Source: Puccinia triticina
Taxonomy: Eukaryota; Basidiomycota; Pucciniomycetes; Pucciniales; Pucciniaceae
Reading direction: 5' to 3'
DNA length: 64,000 bases
Assembly: GCF_026914185.1 (NCBI RefSeq)
Contig: NC_070562.1
Span: 1,860,001-1,924,000 of the forward strand
The notes below the pieces were generated by a model that ran no database searches, had not been told where the DNA came from, and saw only the letters and a list, made by a program, of their open reading frames with translations. Position 1 is the first letter of the stretch, and the number at the start of each line of letters is the position of its first letter. The position numbers and the translations under genes were made by a program. Below are positions 44,910 to 56,488 of this stretch, one piece after another.

Positions 44910-46589
44910 CGTCAGGGTTATCCTTTCGGAGAGGGCGGGTATGATTGAAGAGTGATGAAACTTGGGTGGATTTTTGTACTAGTGCCGCAAGCCGAAATGC
45001 TCAGTGATCTGGTGGATGCTGGATGACGGAATCCAAGAGATGACGCTCACAGATAGTGCCTGGAGAAGAATTGGAAAACAAAATGATCATAAAAGACTAC
45101 CGCTTATTATCCCATCAAGATGGTCCGGACTCCGCGGATGCTAAACTCAATTTTATGGAAGCGATAAAAGGTAGGTCAGTCCAACCTTCCGTTTAAACTT
45201 TTGACTATGGGTGGGGCTGGGGAGTGAATCATATAGCTTACTCGGGTGGACCTGTGGATTGGGAATGAGATGGGCGAGGTTGAGGTTTTGGAAAATGAAG
45301 ACAGCGTATATATGATGAACCTATATCCGATGTGGAATCTAGAATCTGGGTTAAGTGATGGCAGCAGGAAGGATAGATTCGCACTACACAAACTCCAACG
45401 GGAAGGAAGCTGAAGGAAGTAGATACAAGAGTATAAAAATCTATACACTTGTGGCATTGCAGGACATCACCGGATGCTCACCAGATGAGCAACTTGGCTG
45501 CGTATGTATTCACGACCCACCAGTTTGGCACTGGCTTGTAAATATGTACCACAGATGGAGCGGGTTCATACACACATGACACAAATGGTTTGGTTCGTCT
45601 GATTTGGTTTGAAGGGTGCTTTATTTATTTCTTTACATAATAACTGATCAAGTGATCCGTGAATGTGATTCAACGTAGCGTTCAATTTATACATACATGG
45701 ACCGGCAAAATGAGAGCATTGGCGGCCTCCCCACCTTTGAATTTCTTGGCCCGTGGCATTGTGAGACGGAATCAAGGCCTACTGTGGGGCAGGATGGCGC
45801 ACACGATGTATGTTAACATCCACCAAAAGAGTAGTATGAAAGTTGAAGGAGTCCCTGGGGAGAAGATGACAAGGCTTTTCTGGGATGGTTTCCCAACTTT
45901 ACAGAGGGGTCCTGTTACAGGATAAGTACCCTGAGCGCAATGACACCCGTAACGCAAGGCTCTGATCGAGACTGTCACATTTTGTCTCAAGTTTCCAACT
46001 GTGATCCAAACAAGTTAGTGGAAATTCAAACAAGGGGTTGCGGAAAAGGCTGGGTTTGCCAATCACGCAGAGGGTATTGTGCTCAACAGTCAATTTAAAA
46101 GGTTAAGTAGGAATCAGCCCACCCAAACTATCCATTCATACTCCATCTTAGTAATCTTTTGATGCATCTCAGTCTGATTCTTCATCGCCACGAGACATAC
46201 TCTCTGCAAGTGGAAATAATTGATACTTTCAATGAGGATTAATAGACAGCTGGAAACGTTCATGGCGATCTTAGCAGCAGAAAAAAAAGAATGGGAGGAA
46301 AAGAAAAAAAGAACAAAACCAGGCTTGAGGGGAGAAACATAACAAATTAGTCTTAAAATAAACAACTAAGTTAGATGTAAGTCTTGAACACTTTCCTGTA
46401 GGTGTTTGTTTTTGAAATGAACAAAAAGACTTTAATTTGTTTTTTAAAACAAGGAGAGGAAAGAAAAATAATGATTGAAAAGTAAGTTGGTTAACATAGT
46501 CAACGAAATAGTGATAAAAATCAAAGCAGGCAATTAATGCAAAAATGGGTAGAAAAAATTGACAAAAAAAAACCGGTTCTGATCGAAAA
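44910..46589. other. Spacer without a supported gene
   Basis: Short frames on both strands show no family resemblance. The part 46260-46580 is purine-rich on the plus strand (AAGAAAAA runs) and probably belongs to the 3' flank of the minus-strand gene ending at 46590. Confidence 0.5.
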
Positions 46590-49500
46590 CTATGGTTTAG
46601 CTTTTTTAAGTAATGGAACAAAAGTTCTGATTGGAGGCATTTGTTGATCGGCGGGGTATCGAGCCAAGATACGTGCGGGGCAACCTTTGATTTGAATGGC
46701 GGGATCGACGTCGGGGAAGCCGGGCAAGCCGTCGTCGAGGATATTCAAATATCGGCGGTCTTTGGTGTCTTTCAGAGCTTGGGTTTTTTTGGGAGCTTTC
46801 TTCATACTCAATGAACGCTCATCCACTGGAGTGTCCCCGCGTCGACTGTTGAAAGCTGCTCTCCTGGTTTCCAGATTAGCCATACAAGCCAGGTTTCGAC
46901 TCTCCAGTCCACCAACCGAAGTTTCTTTTTTCGTCGCCGAAGAATCTTTCTCGATCACCGGAGTACCCATGGGTGTCGCTTTGTTTGGGTTCTTCAGGTC
47001 AACCAACCGGATGACCTCTATCTCCTCCTCACACTCGGCGCTGGCTCCATTAATGTCTTTCGTACTCTGTACCGCCTTTCTTCCGCTTTGCTCCTTGATC
47101 CCGTTCGTGACTAGGTTCTGCTCCGCCTGCCGAGGAATGGGTGGTTCAGATAAGCGTGGTAAACGGCTGCGCAGCCTTTCGGGCGTGTGAAACGGCCGGT
47201 CGATTGCCAAGGAGGAAGATTTCTCGGCGGTCCCATTGGGAAGTGAATTAGCAGGCGGCGGTGGTGCATCTTTGGCATGCGGCGCTGGCGTTGCTATCGG
47301 ATCATCCGGTTTAGGCGTTAGTTGCGGATGACTAGCAATCAATAATGGCGCTGGTAAGACTCTGGAGGGGGAGCCTGGACCCGATTGAGTGCGTAGCTGC
47401 CAAACATTATCTTTTCCATTAACACAGACCGCAAGAGACTTCAGATGAGTCATAATGGCATCGCGGTTGCGTATTCCTAGTGTTTCGAATGCGGCCAGGA
47501 GGACGCTTGTCCCTTGAGGTTCTGCTGCAAGCATGGCTAAGATCATTTTGCTCAGGACAGGATCCAGCGATGTTTCTCTAAAAGGCGGGGCGTTATTTAT
47601 GTAGGCTGCGTGAGCTGCAGTTTTGATAGACTGGGGTGTGGCCGGCTTGGGCATACTCTTCGAAGACTCAGAATCAGTGGTAGATGCGACATGCTGGTTC
47701 GGTGATACGTTTGGAAGGGCACGTTTACTTTGTATAGCCGTACTTGCTATGTGAAGCTTCGGTGTGGATGAAGAGGAGGGTTGCACAATCGTCGAATCGG
47801 GGGGCGTCATTGCAGCATTGACATGAGGCGGACGGGCGGGCGGAGATTTTGGAGGCGTGGTAGAGCTTGGAGTCTCGATGGCGGCCGGAGTCAAAAGAGG
47901 AGCCAGAACACCCCACAGTTTGTTCTTCTTTAATGTAGCCTCTAACTTGGCTTTCCCAGATGCATCAACGCGTCGATACGTATCCACAAATTTCATTTTT
48001 TGGGCGTGAGTGACGTTGAAGATTGACTGCGGCTCAACAGGGTCATTTTCCGCCAGCTGTTTAGATTGTGGTAGACTAGGCGGCATGCTACTACTTCCTT
48101 GTTTGCTGCAAGCCAGAGGGCCTGATGGAGTGGGCTCGATCGCAGAGCGAGGTCGGGCTGGCGGTAAAGAAAGTACTTCTGGGGATGCAGGAGTTGGTAG
48201 TTTGCCGCGGGTTGCACTATCCTGTACGGCCGAAGCAAATGTCGAGACAACGGTCAAACTTTTCTCTGAATCAATTCCACTCGTCGCAAGATTCGTTGAA
48301 GAAGAAGGCGTAGTAACAGAGGTGCTTTTGGTGGGCAGGCTATGCAGTTCAAGCTGGGGTCGAAAAGTAACGATCAAAGGAATGCTAGTTAAACTCAATC
48401 CTGGTGGGTCTACATAGGAAGAAAGGCTTGGCGATGTCCATTGGAAGCCGGGCGAGTAAGGATTGGGCTTGTAGAAGGTGTTGTTGAAGGGAATAACTGG
48501 AGTTAGTGGCATTATTTCCAGGAGTTCAGTTATTCTCGCATCAAGCCGACGAAAAGAATGCTGCCAATTTTTCAATTGCGCAGAGGATGCAGGATTGGCA
48601 GGGGGCCCAGTTGGGACGAGCATAGTTTGTGACACGTCGTCGTGCTCGCGTATTGTATGATTAATCGCTGAGGTGACTGTTTTGACCTGCTGATTGTTAT
48701 TTTGGGCCAATCTTGATATTTGATTTTGAGAAGCGGTCGGAGGCTGTGATTTTATAGATTCTTGGGGACCAATTGCATGATTGACTGCTTCCGATGGGAG
48801 GTCGTTAGATTGCGGGAACGCTGATGAGCTCCCAGTTGAAGACGACGCGAGTGGGCGAGAGGTGACCGGAGTGTTTTGATCATGAGAGGTTGCAGCGGAG
48901 GACGAGGTCGGTAATAAAGATAGCTCTCCTATTTTGGAAGGGTCGGTAGACGATGATATGACGAGGTCTTGAGAAGTAAGCACTTTCGATTGTGGTAGCG
49001 CTGATGAGCTCCCAGTTGAGGATGGCGCGAGTGGATGAGAAGTGACCGGAGTGATTTGATCACGGGAGGCTGCAGCGGAGGACGAGGTCTGCAATAGAGG
49101 TGGCTCTACTGTTTTAGGAGGGTCGTTAGACGATGATGTGACAAGGTCTTGCTTAATTGTTGGAGTTTGCACGCTAGTAGGTTTATTGGATTCTGATGGT
49201 GGCGTATTTGTGCAGACCGCGACCTCGTTGGCGGTATTTTTTGGATCACTAAGGGTGTTTGGGGGGAGATCACGAGGACTATCCTGCGATACCACAGTTT
49301 CTGGGACTCTTGACGTGGAAGTTCGACAGCGCTGAGGGAGTGGAGAGGCGCTGGGGGTGCTGATAACATCAGGAGTGAGCGGGATGTCAGAAGTGTGACC
49401 GCCAGTTGAAATTTATTGGTGATATGGAACATTGCAAAGGATAAGAACGTACGATATGTCATGAGCTCCGTTTAAATTATCCTGCGAGCGCTTCCTTTTG

Positions 49501-50085
49501 CCAGAGTTGGCGATGGGTGGACCTGCAGTGATTTCGGCCCGTCCAGTGAGCTGACATAAAGCTTTGCAAGTCCAAACAGATTGTGATCCAGCAAACGTAG
49601 GGCCAATCTCCTGTTCCAAGATAAGCCTCCAGCTTTCTAACACGATCGCGAGCTTCTCCTTGATGGACGTGTCAGTCACGTCGGTTGAGACCTTGAGAAT
49701 ATAGAGACAAGCTTTGATTCCGGTGATTGGCAGGGGTGGGTAGTTTGTCGAGGATTTCCGGCAGATCCTGATGTAGCGCTCCAGGAGGCCGACTTGGACG
49801 ACTTTTTTCAGGGATTTGAGACGATCCTGAAGGAACGCAAGAGTTTCTGGGGGAAAAGGAGGGAAAAAAAAAGAAGCATCAATGATAAGGATTAGCAAGG
49901 GATGGAGATGACGGACGCAATGGAGAAATCGGTTGGGAAATTAAATGCGCGACATGCGACTGACCCTCTTGGGGTCGGGAGTTTATCAGGTCATCGGGGT
50001 AGCTCTGAGATGCTAGCAATTCTGCTTGGCGAATATTATTTTGAACTTGAACTAGCGAGGGATCTTGAGGAAAAGCTTCGGACAT
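46590..50085 (-). CDS. Large Ser/Thr/Pro-rich protein with N-terminal helical domain
   Basis: Three exons in phase (49965-50085, 49453-49846, 46590-49359) give 1094 residues. Residues about 42-125 (ETLAFLQDRLKSLKKVV, LLERYIRICRKSS, then IKEKLAIVLESWRLILEQE) form a compact helical domain. It resembles TFIIS N-terminal/LW domains in spacing and in the terminal SW(R/K) motif, but the match is weak. A nuclear-signal-like GKRKRSQ follows at about 155. The long third exon is disordered and rich in Ser, Thr and Pro, with two more ordered islands (MKFVDTYRRVDASGKAKLEA; PVLSKMILAMLAAEPQGTSV to KDNVWQLRTQ, possibly a winged helix). A nuclear transcription-related role is inference. The start is uncertain: open frame continues upstream and further 5' exons may exist up to about 50700. 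Confidence 0.75.
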
Positions 50086-53000
50086 CAGCGGCCAGCGAAG
50101 CACGAGCTGTATGAGTACCGGTGAAAATGAAACAACGTGACACGCGACGAAGCGTTGCACCCGAACCGAAAAAGTTGACCTGGGAAGGTAATAAAAAAGT
50201 TAGACAAGGCGTCGAATGACTCATGTGAGCGGGTAGCCTGACCGGAATGCCCAAGGAGGATATGCACGGATGCGCAAGACAGTCTGTCGGCCAACGAGAC
50301 AGCTCGGAAGAGCTGTTGACGGTCAAAGGGAATCAGCTTAGTCCATCAGGGTCTGTCATCTCGAAGGGTGGTGCTCACATCCAGTGACGAGCGGCAGTGA
50401 TCCGATCGATGGAAGCGTCCGGTCGATGTATCGCCGATCTTTAACAATCAAGAGTAAAAGCAAAACGTTTCAGCTCGAGTACATCCGTTATAAGGAAGTG
50501 GTCAGCTTGACAACAGTGTGACAGAGCGTGCCCTTGTTGTATCGACAGCAGATAGCGAGGCTCACCAGATGAAGGAAGCCTTGCGGACCAGTTTTCTTCC
50601 TCCGGCTCTTCTTGCCCTTTGACTTGTCCTTTGTTCTTTTTAATATGTACAGAAAATGTAAGGGAGATGGTGGCAAGCTGGAGGTTGGGGTGGTGTTTCA
50701 GTGGGCTTAAGTTGAGCTTTTGAACAGGGGTCAGTTGGTTTTTTTTCGTTGATAAATCTCAACTTCTCAATGCGGATGTACATACATCATGCAAGTGCAT
50801 ACTTAAATGCATAGACTCTCAAGGTTGGTGAGTATGCATTTACAGATACAGTCACATGGTCAATTGTTATGTAATTTGGAGTACACCCACAGCCACAGTT
50901 GCACAGCAGTTTCCATTTTGGGAGTGGTGCCAAACCCTAACCTCTAGTGAGTTCCAGCCCCAAAGTTGAGCAACTGGGTTGATTTCTAATCTAGCACCAC
51001 AAATGAAACAGTTGATCTCTAACCTGATACCAAAAATGAAACATGCTGATGTTACATTCATTTGTTAGATGTCATAACTGAGGGATTAAGGCCGCGTTTA
51101 GACATCCTAGTACACATTGTGGTGACATTAACATTTTTGTCCTGGATGGAAAAATTCACAAATTTCTAGTTTACATATGTAGTGTTACATTCCACCCTCT
51201 TTTTGATATACAAATTCCCTTCAGTTTACACACACAGTGGAGGACTTCTGTTGGCTATAGTGCTTAATCTAGCAGGACACTGTTAAATATGAGCAACGGT
51301 ACCCATTGGTGGGTACCTGGCACCACCTGGCAGGTACCCCTCACACCCGTTGCGCACCCACCAGGTAGTGCTGAGTGCAGTCCAGGTACTTATTTACTAA
51401 GGTTGGGAATACCTGGGTACTGCCTCAGGTACCACCTGGTTTTACCGCTAGGCCACAAGCCTCCCGAATCCAATGCCCATTGGCCCATGTCATATGAATA
51501 TCAAAGATGGCCTCTTGTAAGTTGTACCCAGGTACCCGCAAACAAGTCCAGGTACCTGCCTCAAATATAGCACCACTAACACACCATAACATGCTGCAAC
51601 AAGTTTTACCCCCTGCGGGAGCGTTTTGGTGCAGGCAGGGGCTTATATGTTTTAGACACAGTATCAACACAGTTGTACTGTCCAATTAGTAAACAGACAA
51701 AACAGCATTTCAGTATAATTTCTGTTGACATCCAAACAGGGAAGGCTGAAACCTGTACCATTCACATGTTTCACCCTTGCCAATCTGCATGTAAACTGGC
51801 AAGGTGTGAGGATCCACCTAGTACTCAGTTTGCTATGTAGCTATGAAACTTACCCAAGAGGGTAGTTTTAGTTGTTTCTGTGTGATGTGGATTCTTATAA
51901 ATAAGCTTGTTTTCCATGAATGAATTACTTGGATAGTTAATAGTAGGGGATTTCAAAGTTGAAATCAGGTCACACAGGACCTTGATCAGGTCCAATTTCC
52001 AGGAAAAAAAATCACTGCCAAAAACACCAACCTGGGGGCTCTACTTTGAACACCCCCAAATGCAAGAATCTCCTGATCTTGCATCAGGAATTTTCAAACT
52101 GGAGGCAGAAACCTTTTGTCTGTAACGGGTTACTTCCCGGAGTCCAGACCAGTCCCTACTAAGTGCGCAGACACAGATGGTACACACATCATCTAATTTT
52201 AAATACTCAGTTGATGACAGGTTTGTACCGGTCATCAAGTGTTGTGAGTACTCACTCGATGACCAGCCATTGAGTGTTGTGTCACTCAATGGCTGGTACA
52301 GACCCAACTGGCCATCAAGTGTTTGGTCACTCAATGGCCAGTACAAACCTGCAACCAGCAACAAGGCCGGAGCCTCTCCACATGCTTGGATTGCATTGAA
52401 CTTTCAAGGAGGCTGGCATCAGCTTTTGAGGTTGATCCCGAGCAGTCCAACTGGCAATGAGGCCGGAGCCTTGCCACAAACCTTGGATTACATTGGACTA
52501 TCATATTATCTGATGAAAAAAACACCAATCAATGAAAGTGAGACACTAATTTTGACTCCTTCAAAAGTTGGTCGCCTCAATGTCCATGATAGGGGTGACC
52601 GGATTAGGCGGCATTGAGCCATTGCTGTGGGCGGAAAAGAATCAATATTTGATAAGTCAGTTGTATGGCTGAAGTTTCAGGAAAAGCAGGGCGGCGGAGG
52701 TGGCCGTAATACAGGTGAGTGACTGTAATTGTTGGGCAAGGGTCCACAAGACGGCAGTCGTTGGTGAGTCATTCAGTGGGATGTGGTTGCTTTAAAAAGC
52801 GGGCAATGGGTAATGCTGAATGCTGGGGGATCCGGTTTTGTCCTACCCCCTCCCTGGAGCTGCCCTAATTAATTGATTAGGCCCTCCTTGAAATCAAATT
52901 TGACTGGCCCACTTTTGCTTGTTGCTGCCACACAAGCTGGAGGGTCAATCCGAGGTGCCCCCGGGGTATTTGGGGATTATTTTCAACTTGTATTATGTCT

Positions 53001-53138
53001 TTTGCTAATGAGCATAGGCAAAACCCATGATCTTGCCTTCAATGATTCTGTGGATTTAATAAACTTGGATTATTTTTACTAAAATTAAATTCTATTTAGC
53101 CAAATCTTCTCATGTATAGGGTGTGCGCGGACATGTTG
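50086..53138. other. Possible 5' exons of the upstream gene, then repeat-rich spacer
   Basis: From 50086 to 50700 several minus-strand pieces with GT..AG borders could be untranslated or coding 5' exons of the 1094-residue protein; I could not settle the frame. At 51140-51235 lies a copy of the dispersed repeat at 18385. At 51300-51560 GGTACC/CAGGTACCTG motifs recur, and at about 51445-51465 a lone pol III A box (minus strand). At 52190-52340 a minisatellite with TCACTCAATGG/GTCATCAAGTG motifs resembles the arms at 1740-2220. No gene is visible from 51000 to 53138. Confidence 0.45.
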
Positions 53139-53143
53139 CAAGG

Positions 53144-53472
53144 TGTAAGGGTTCTGTGAACCCTCACTGAAGACGACGAAGAACGGGCGCAGATGACGAG
53201 GCAAGAGCCGTTTGAGTTCTAGTTCCAAACGGTGTAGCTAGTATTTCAAAGACTAGTCAAGAGAGATCACATCTCTCTGGCTAGATACACAGACAAAACA
53301 GAAGAAAACAAGGAGAAGAAAGAAAGGGTGCTCACCTAGTCAAGAGAGATCAGATCTCTGCTCGACTAGGGGAGAGCGGGGTCGAGTCTATGTATGAGTC
53401 TCGCAGGGGGTTTAGGGTTAGGTGATCCCGTAACCCCTTGTGCGAAGACCCAACGTCGCGGGGGTCTTCACA
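53144..53472 (-). repeat. LTR (3' LTR in element sense)
   Basis: A direct repeat of 56155-56483 with TG..CA ends. It contains two near copies of AGAGAGATCA(C/G)ATCTCT, a palindromic segment, and lies against the polypurine tract. Confidence 0.85.
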
Positions 53473-54495
53473 GTCTCCCCCCCTATAAAAAGGAGGGAGT
53501 GGTTGGCTGAGGTCGAGTGCGAGTGGGGTGGTCAAGAATAAGGAACATGGGGATGCCGGGGGGGGGGGGGGTGTTGAGAGAAGTGTGTATTTATAGGAGG
53601 TCAAGGCTGCCAATTGTTGAGGTGCTGGCTTGTCGTAGATGCCTACGCCTCCGTCAGCGTTGCAGGCGTTAGGTCGTTTGCAGGCTTGTGGGACAGGGGT
53701 TGGCTGAGTCGGGGTCGGGGAGTTGAAACAGACTAGGTATGTAGGAATAGAGGAATGTAAGGGAATGAATATTGGGGATTCTGAGTGGGATTGCTGGTAC
53801 GGGGTTGGCGATGGAGGTCGGCAATAAAGGGATCGTGGTTTACACACTACAGGGAAGGGGGCGCGTAAGCGTCTCCCTGCATGAAAGAAATGGATGGCGC
53901 GGGGGGAAGAGAGTGTGTGACCGGCTGAGACGTACTTATTGTCTGTCCCCGTTGTGGAGGGGTTATCTATGAAGTCAAGGAGCTCCTCTCAATATTCCGA
54001 CTGCGAGGCGTCGGCCAGTGAAAGAGTTTTGGCCTTGACTGGGGTGTCTTCGGTGTCTGAGGGTTCCAAATCTTCCCTGTCTTGTTTGATAAAGGTTAAT
54101 GGATCATCCCCATAATTAAGCGTTTCGGCCTCCATGTGACCTTCAATCACGGCGACGGCGCATATGCCAGCTTCATCAAAGGCTGGGGCCTCCACACTTG
54201 CTGCGGCCACTCCTGCTGGTCGCCCTGTTGCTTTGCCAGCGGACGAGGTCAATGGTCCCTGGGCATTCTTCCAAGCTCAAGGTGTGACATAGTTCGCCGG
54301 CTTTGGCGGGACCACAAATGAGGGCCGAACAAAGATTCATTGTTCTTGGGGCCCCGGGCAGGCACTGGCTAAGTTTCCACAGTGCTTCTTGCAGAAATGA
54401 CACTTGCCGACCGAATTGAGATAAGAGAATATTTTCCAGAGGTACGCGTCAGGGTCCAGTTGCTCCATTGGATTGGAGGACAACATGGATGGTGC

Positions 54496-55945
54496 TCAAG
54501 TGGTGGTGGCTCTTGGTCGTGGGAGGGTGGCGTAAAAACTGTTGGTGCGGCTTTCGAATTCGCTGTAGTTGAAATTCTTGGCGGCGAGTAATTGGAAGTC
54601 CTTGACCTTTGTCTTGAGTGCGTGTGGTAATCCAAACATGAAAAACTCGGCAAGATCGTAGTCAGAGATAGAGTCCTTTTTGAAATTTACTAAGCTCTGG
54701 AGGGTACGGGCTTGTCCGCTGTACTCCATGAATGATTCCGAGTTCGACATTTCAAGGTGCTTGATGGTCTGTCGGAGCTCTGTGCACCAGTCTTTGGGTA
54801 GGCAGAATTTGAAGAGACAGCACTGCCAGCATAATTGGCTGGGTTGAGGTTATCCCAGTTAAACTGGGATGCACTCAACCAATTTAAACTTGGGTGATCT
54901 CAACTGATGGAATATAAATCCAAGGTACCCCCCTTGGGTTTATATTCAATTGGTTGAGATCAACCAAGTTTAAATTGGTTGAGTGCATTCCAGTTAAGCT
55001 GGGATGAATTCAACCCAGCCAAATATACTGGCAGTGCAGCCCCTGAATCCGTCCCAGGTTTTCCCTTCATACAAAGCCGACGCATTGGAATAATACAATA
55101 ATAGGTTGGTCTTGGTAATCAGGGCGCCAAGGATCAACCTCTTGTCGTCCGAATGAGTGACGTTGCAGGTCAAAAAGAAAATCTTCACTCCTTGCATCCA
55201 CGTGAGGAAGGGTTCCACCGCCTGAAACGGACCCTTGAATTGTGGACCGTCCAAGGTTCAGAACCGGGTGAGATCAATGCGGCCGTCTGCTTGGGTGACA
55301 GAAACAGGGGTTGTCTCCTGTCTGATGACGCTGTTTTTTGCAATCTCCTCCAGGAGTGCAAGTTTCTTGGTATTGATTCGGCGTTGTTCTTCGAATCTAG
55401 CGTTGTCTAGTCTACGCTGCTCATCAATGGCAGCAATCCTTTCAGCATCCAGACGGCGTTGTTTGGCGAACCTTTGATTGTTCTTCAACAGCGGCGAGTC
55501 GTTCTGTATTATGGCGGCGTTGTTTGTCCGCCTGAGCCTGTGCTTGTTTGGCTTGGAATTGTACGGCTGTGTTCTTTTGGATCGTTAACAACGTTTTGAA
55601 GCAGTCCGTAATGCTCAGCTCACCTTCTACCTCCTGGTTTGGTGGAACTGGGGGGGCAAGTGAGTTTTGCGTTCCCGAGCTTCCTGAAGTTTGCTGCATG
55701 GTGTTGGGTTGGTCGAACAGTGTTGGTTGCAAAGAAGGCCTGGGCAGTTCCGTGTTTGCAAAAGGGGGTACCGTCGGTAGAGTAGTGCTATGTGACAGTA
55801 CTGGTGAACGAGGGAGGGGAACCGAGATCGGGTTTGTTACGGCTAGTGCGGCGTCAAGACGGGCTTGACGGCGGGCCGCTCGGAGGATTTCTTTGGGATT
55901 GGTGATTGGTAATAGAGGTTTGTTATTTGTGTTTCTGGTTGTCAT
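54496..55945 (-). pseudogene. Retrotransposon gag-like gene, broken
   Basis: The minus-strand frame starts MTTRNTNNKPLLPITNP and continues through a Gln/Arg-rich coiled coil (RRLDAERIAAIDEQRRLDNA). It then shows typical fungal gag core features: FLTWMQGVKIFF, DDKRLILGALI, WCTELRQTIKHLEMSNSESF and DYDLAEFFMFGLP. A frame change near 55500, a TGA after GRIDLTRF (about 55258) and the 216-bp MITE inactivate it. With its target copy the MITE adds 219 bp, a multiple of three, but brings a stop codon. No zinc knuckle is seen at the C-terminus. The original would have had about 400 residues. Confidence 0.7.
54821..55036. mobile_element. 216-bp MITE with CACTG ends inside gag
   Basis: The ends CACTGCCAG and CTGGCAGTG are flanked by CAG on both sides (54818-54820 and 55037-55039), a CACTA-type 3-bp duplication. 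The two halves are inverted copies over most of their length, with palindromes such as ATCCCAGTTAAACTGGGAT and CTCAACCAATTTAAACTTGG, so the single strand would fold into one long hairpin. Confidence 0.85.
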
Positions 55946-56154
55946 GGACTATGTAGACTAATGAGGTAGAGGGGAGGGGTACTGAAACAAGTTGCTTCGT
56001 CTGAGTTCGGATTCCGGACTTGGAAGGTGTACGGATAGAGGGGTCAAGACGACGGATCGGGTTCGAAATTGGGAGCAGATGTGTGGATGGTGGGGTTGAG
56101 ACAATGGATCTAAATGATCCTTTTCCGCTTTGTTTGGAACGAGAAAAAAAAAAG

Positions 56155-56483
56155 TGTAAGGGTTCTGTGAACCCTCACTGAAGACGACGAAGAACGGGCG
56201 CAGATGGCGAGGCAAGAGCTGTTTGAGTTCTAGTTCCAAACAGTGTAGCTAGTATTTAAAAGACTATTTGAGAGAGATCAGATCTCTCTGGCTAGATACA
56301 CAGACAAAACAGAAGAAAACAAGGAGAAGAAAGAAAGGGTGCTCAACTAGTCAAGAGAGATCAGATCTCTGCTCGACTAGGGGAGAGCAGGGTCGAGTCT
56401 ATGTATGAGTCTCGCAGGGGGTTTAGGGTTAGGTGATCCCGTAACCCCTTGTGTGAAGACCCAACGTCGCGGGGGTCTTCACA
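56155..56483 (-). repeat. LTR (5' LTR in element sense)
   Basis: Same length as its partner. The sequence following it on the minus strand is CTTTTTTTTTTCTCG, in which I cannot recognise a standard tRNA primer site. Confidence 0.85.
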
Positions 56484-56488
56484 CAAGG

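Larger units (their letters stand above)
53144..56483 (-). mobile_element. Gag-only LTR retrotransposon, 3.34 kb
   Basis: Two 329-bp direct repeats (53144-53472 and 56155-56483) start TGTAAGG and end TTCACA, with a 5-bp target duplication CAAGG (53139-53143 and 56484-56488). They differ at 11 positions by hand count (about 3.3 percent), so the insertion is older than the miniature element at 5383. Read on the minus strand, the interior starts next to the right LTR, contains a gag-like gene, and ends with a TATAGGGGGGGAGAC polypurine tract directly before the left LTR. There is no protease, reverse transcriptase, RNase H or integrase, so it depended on another element. It landed in a GCGGACATG-type minisatellite. 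Confidence 0.85.
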
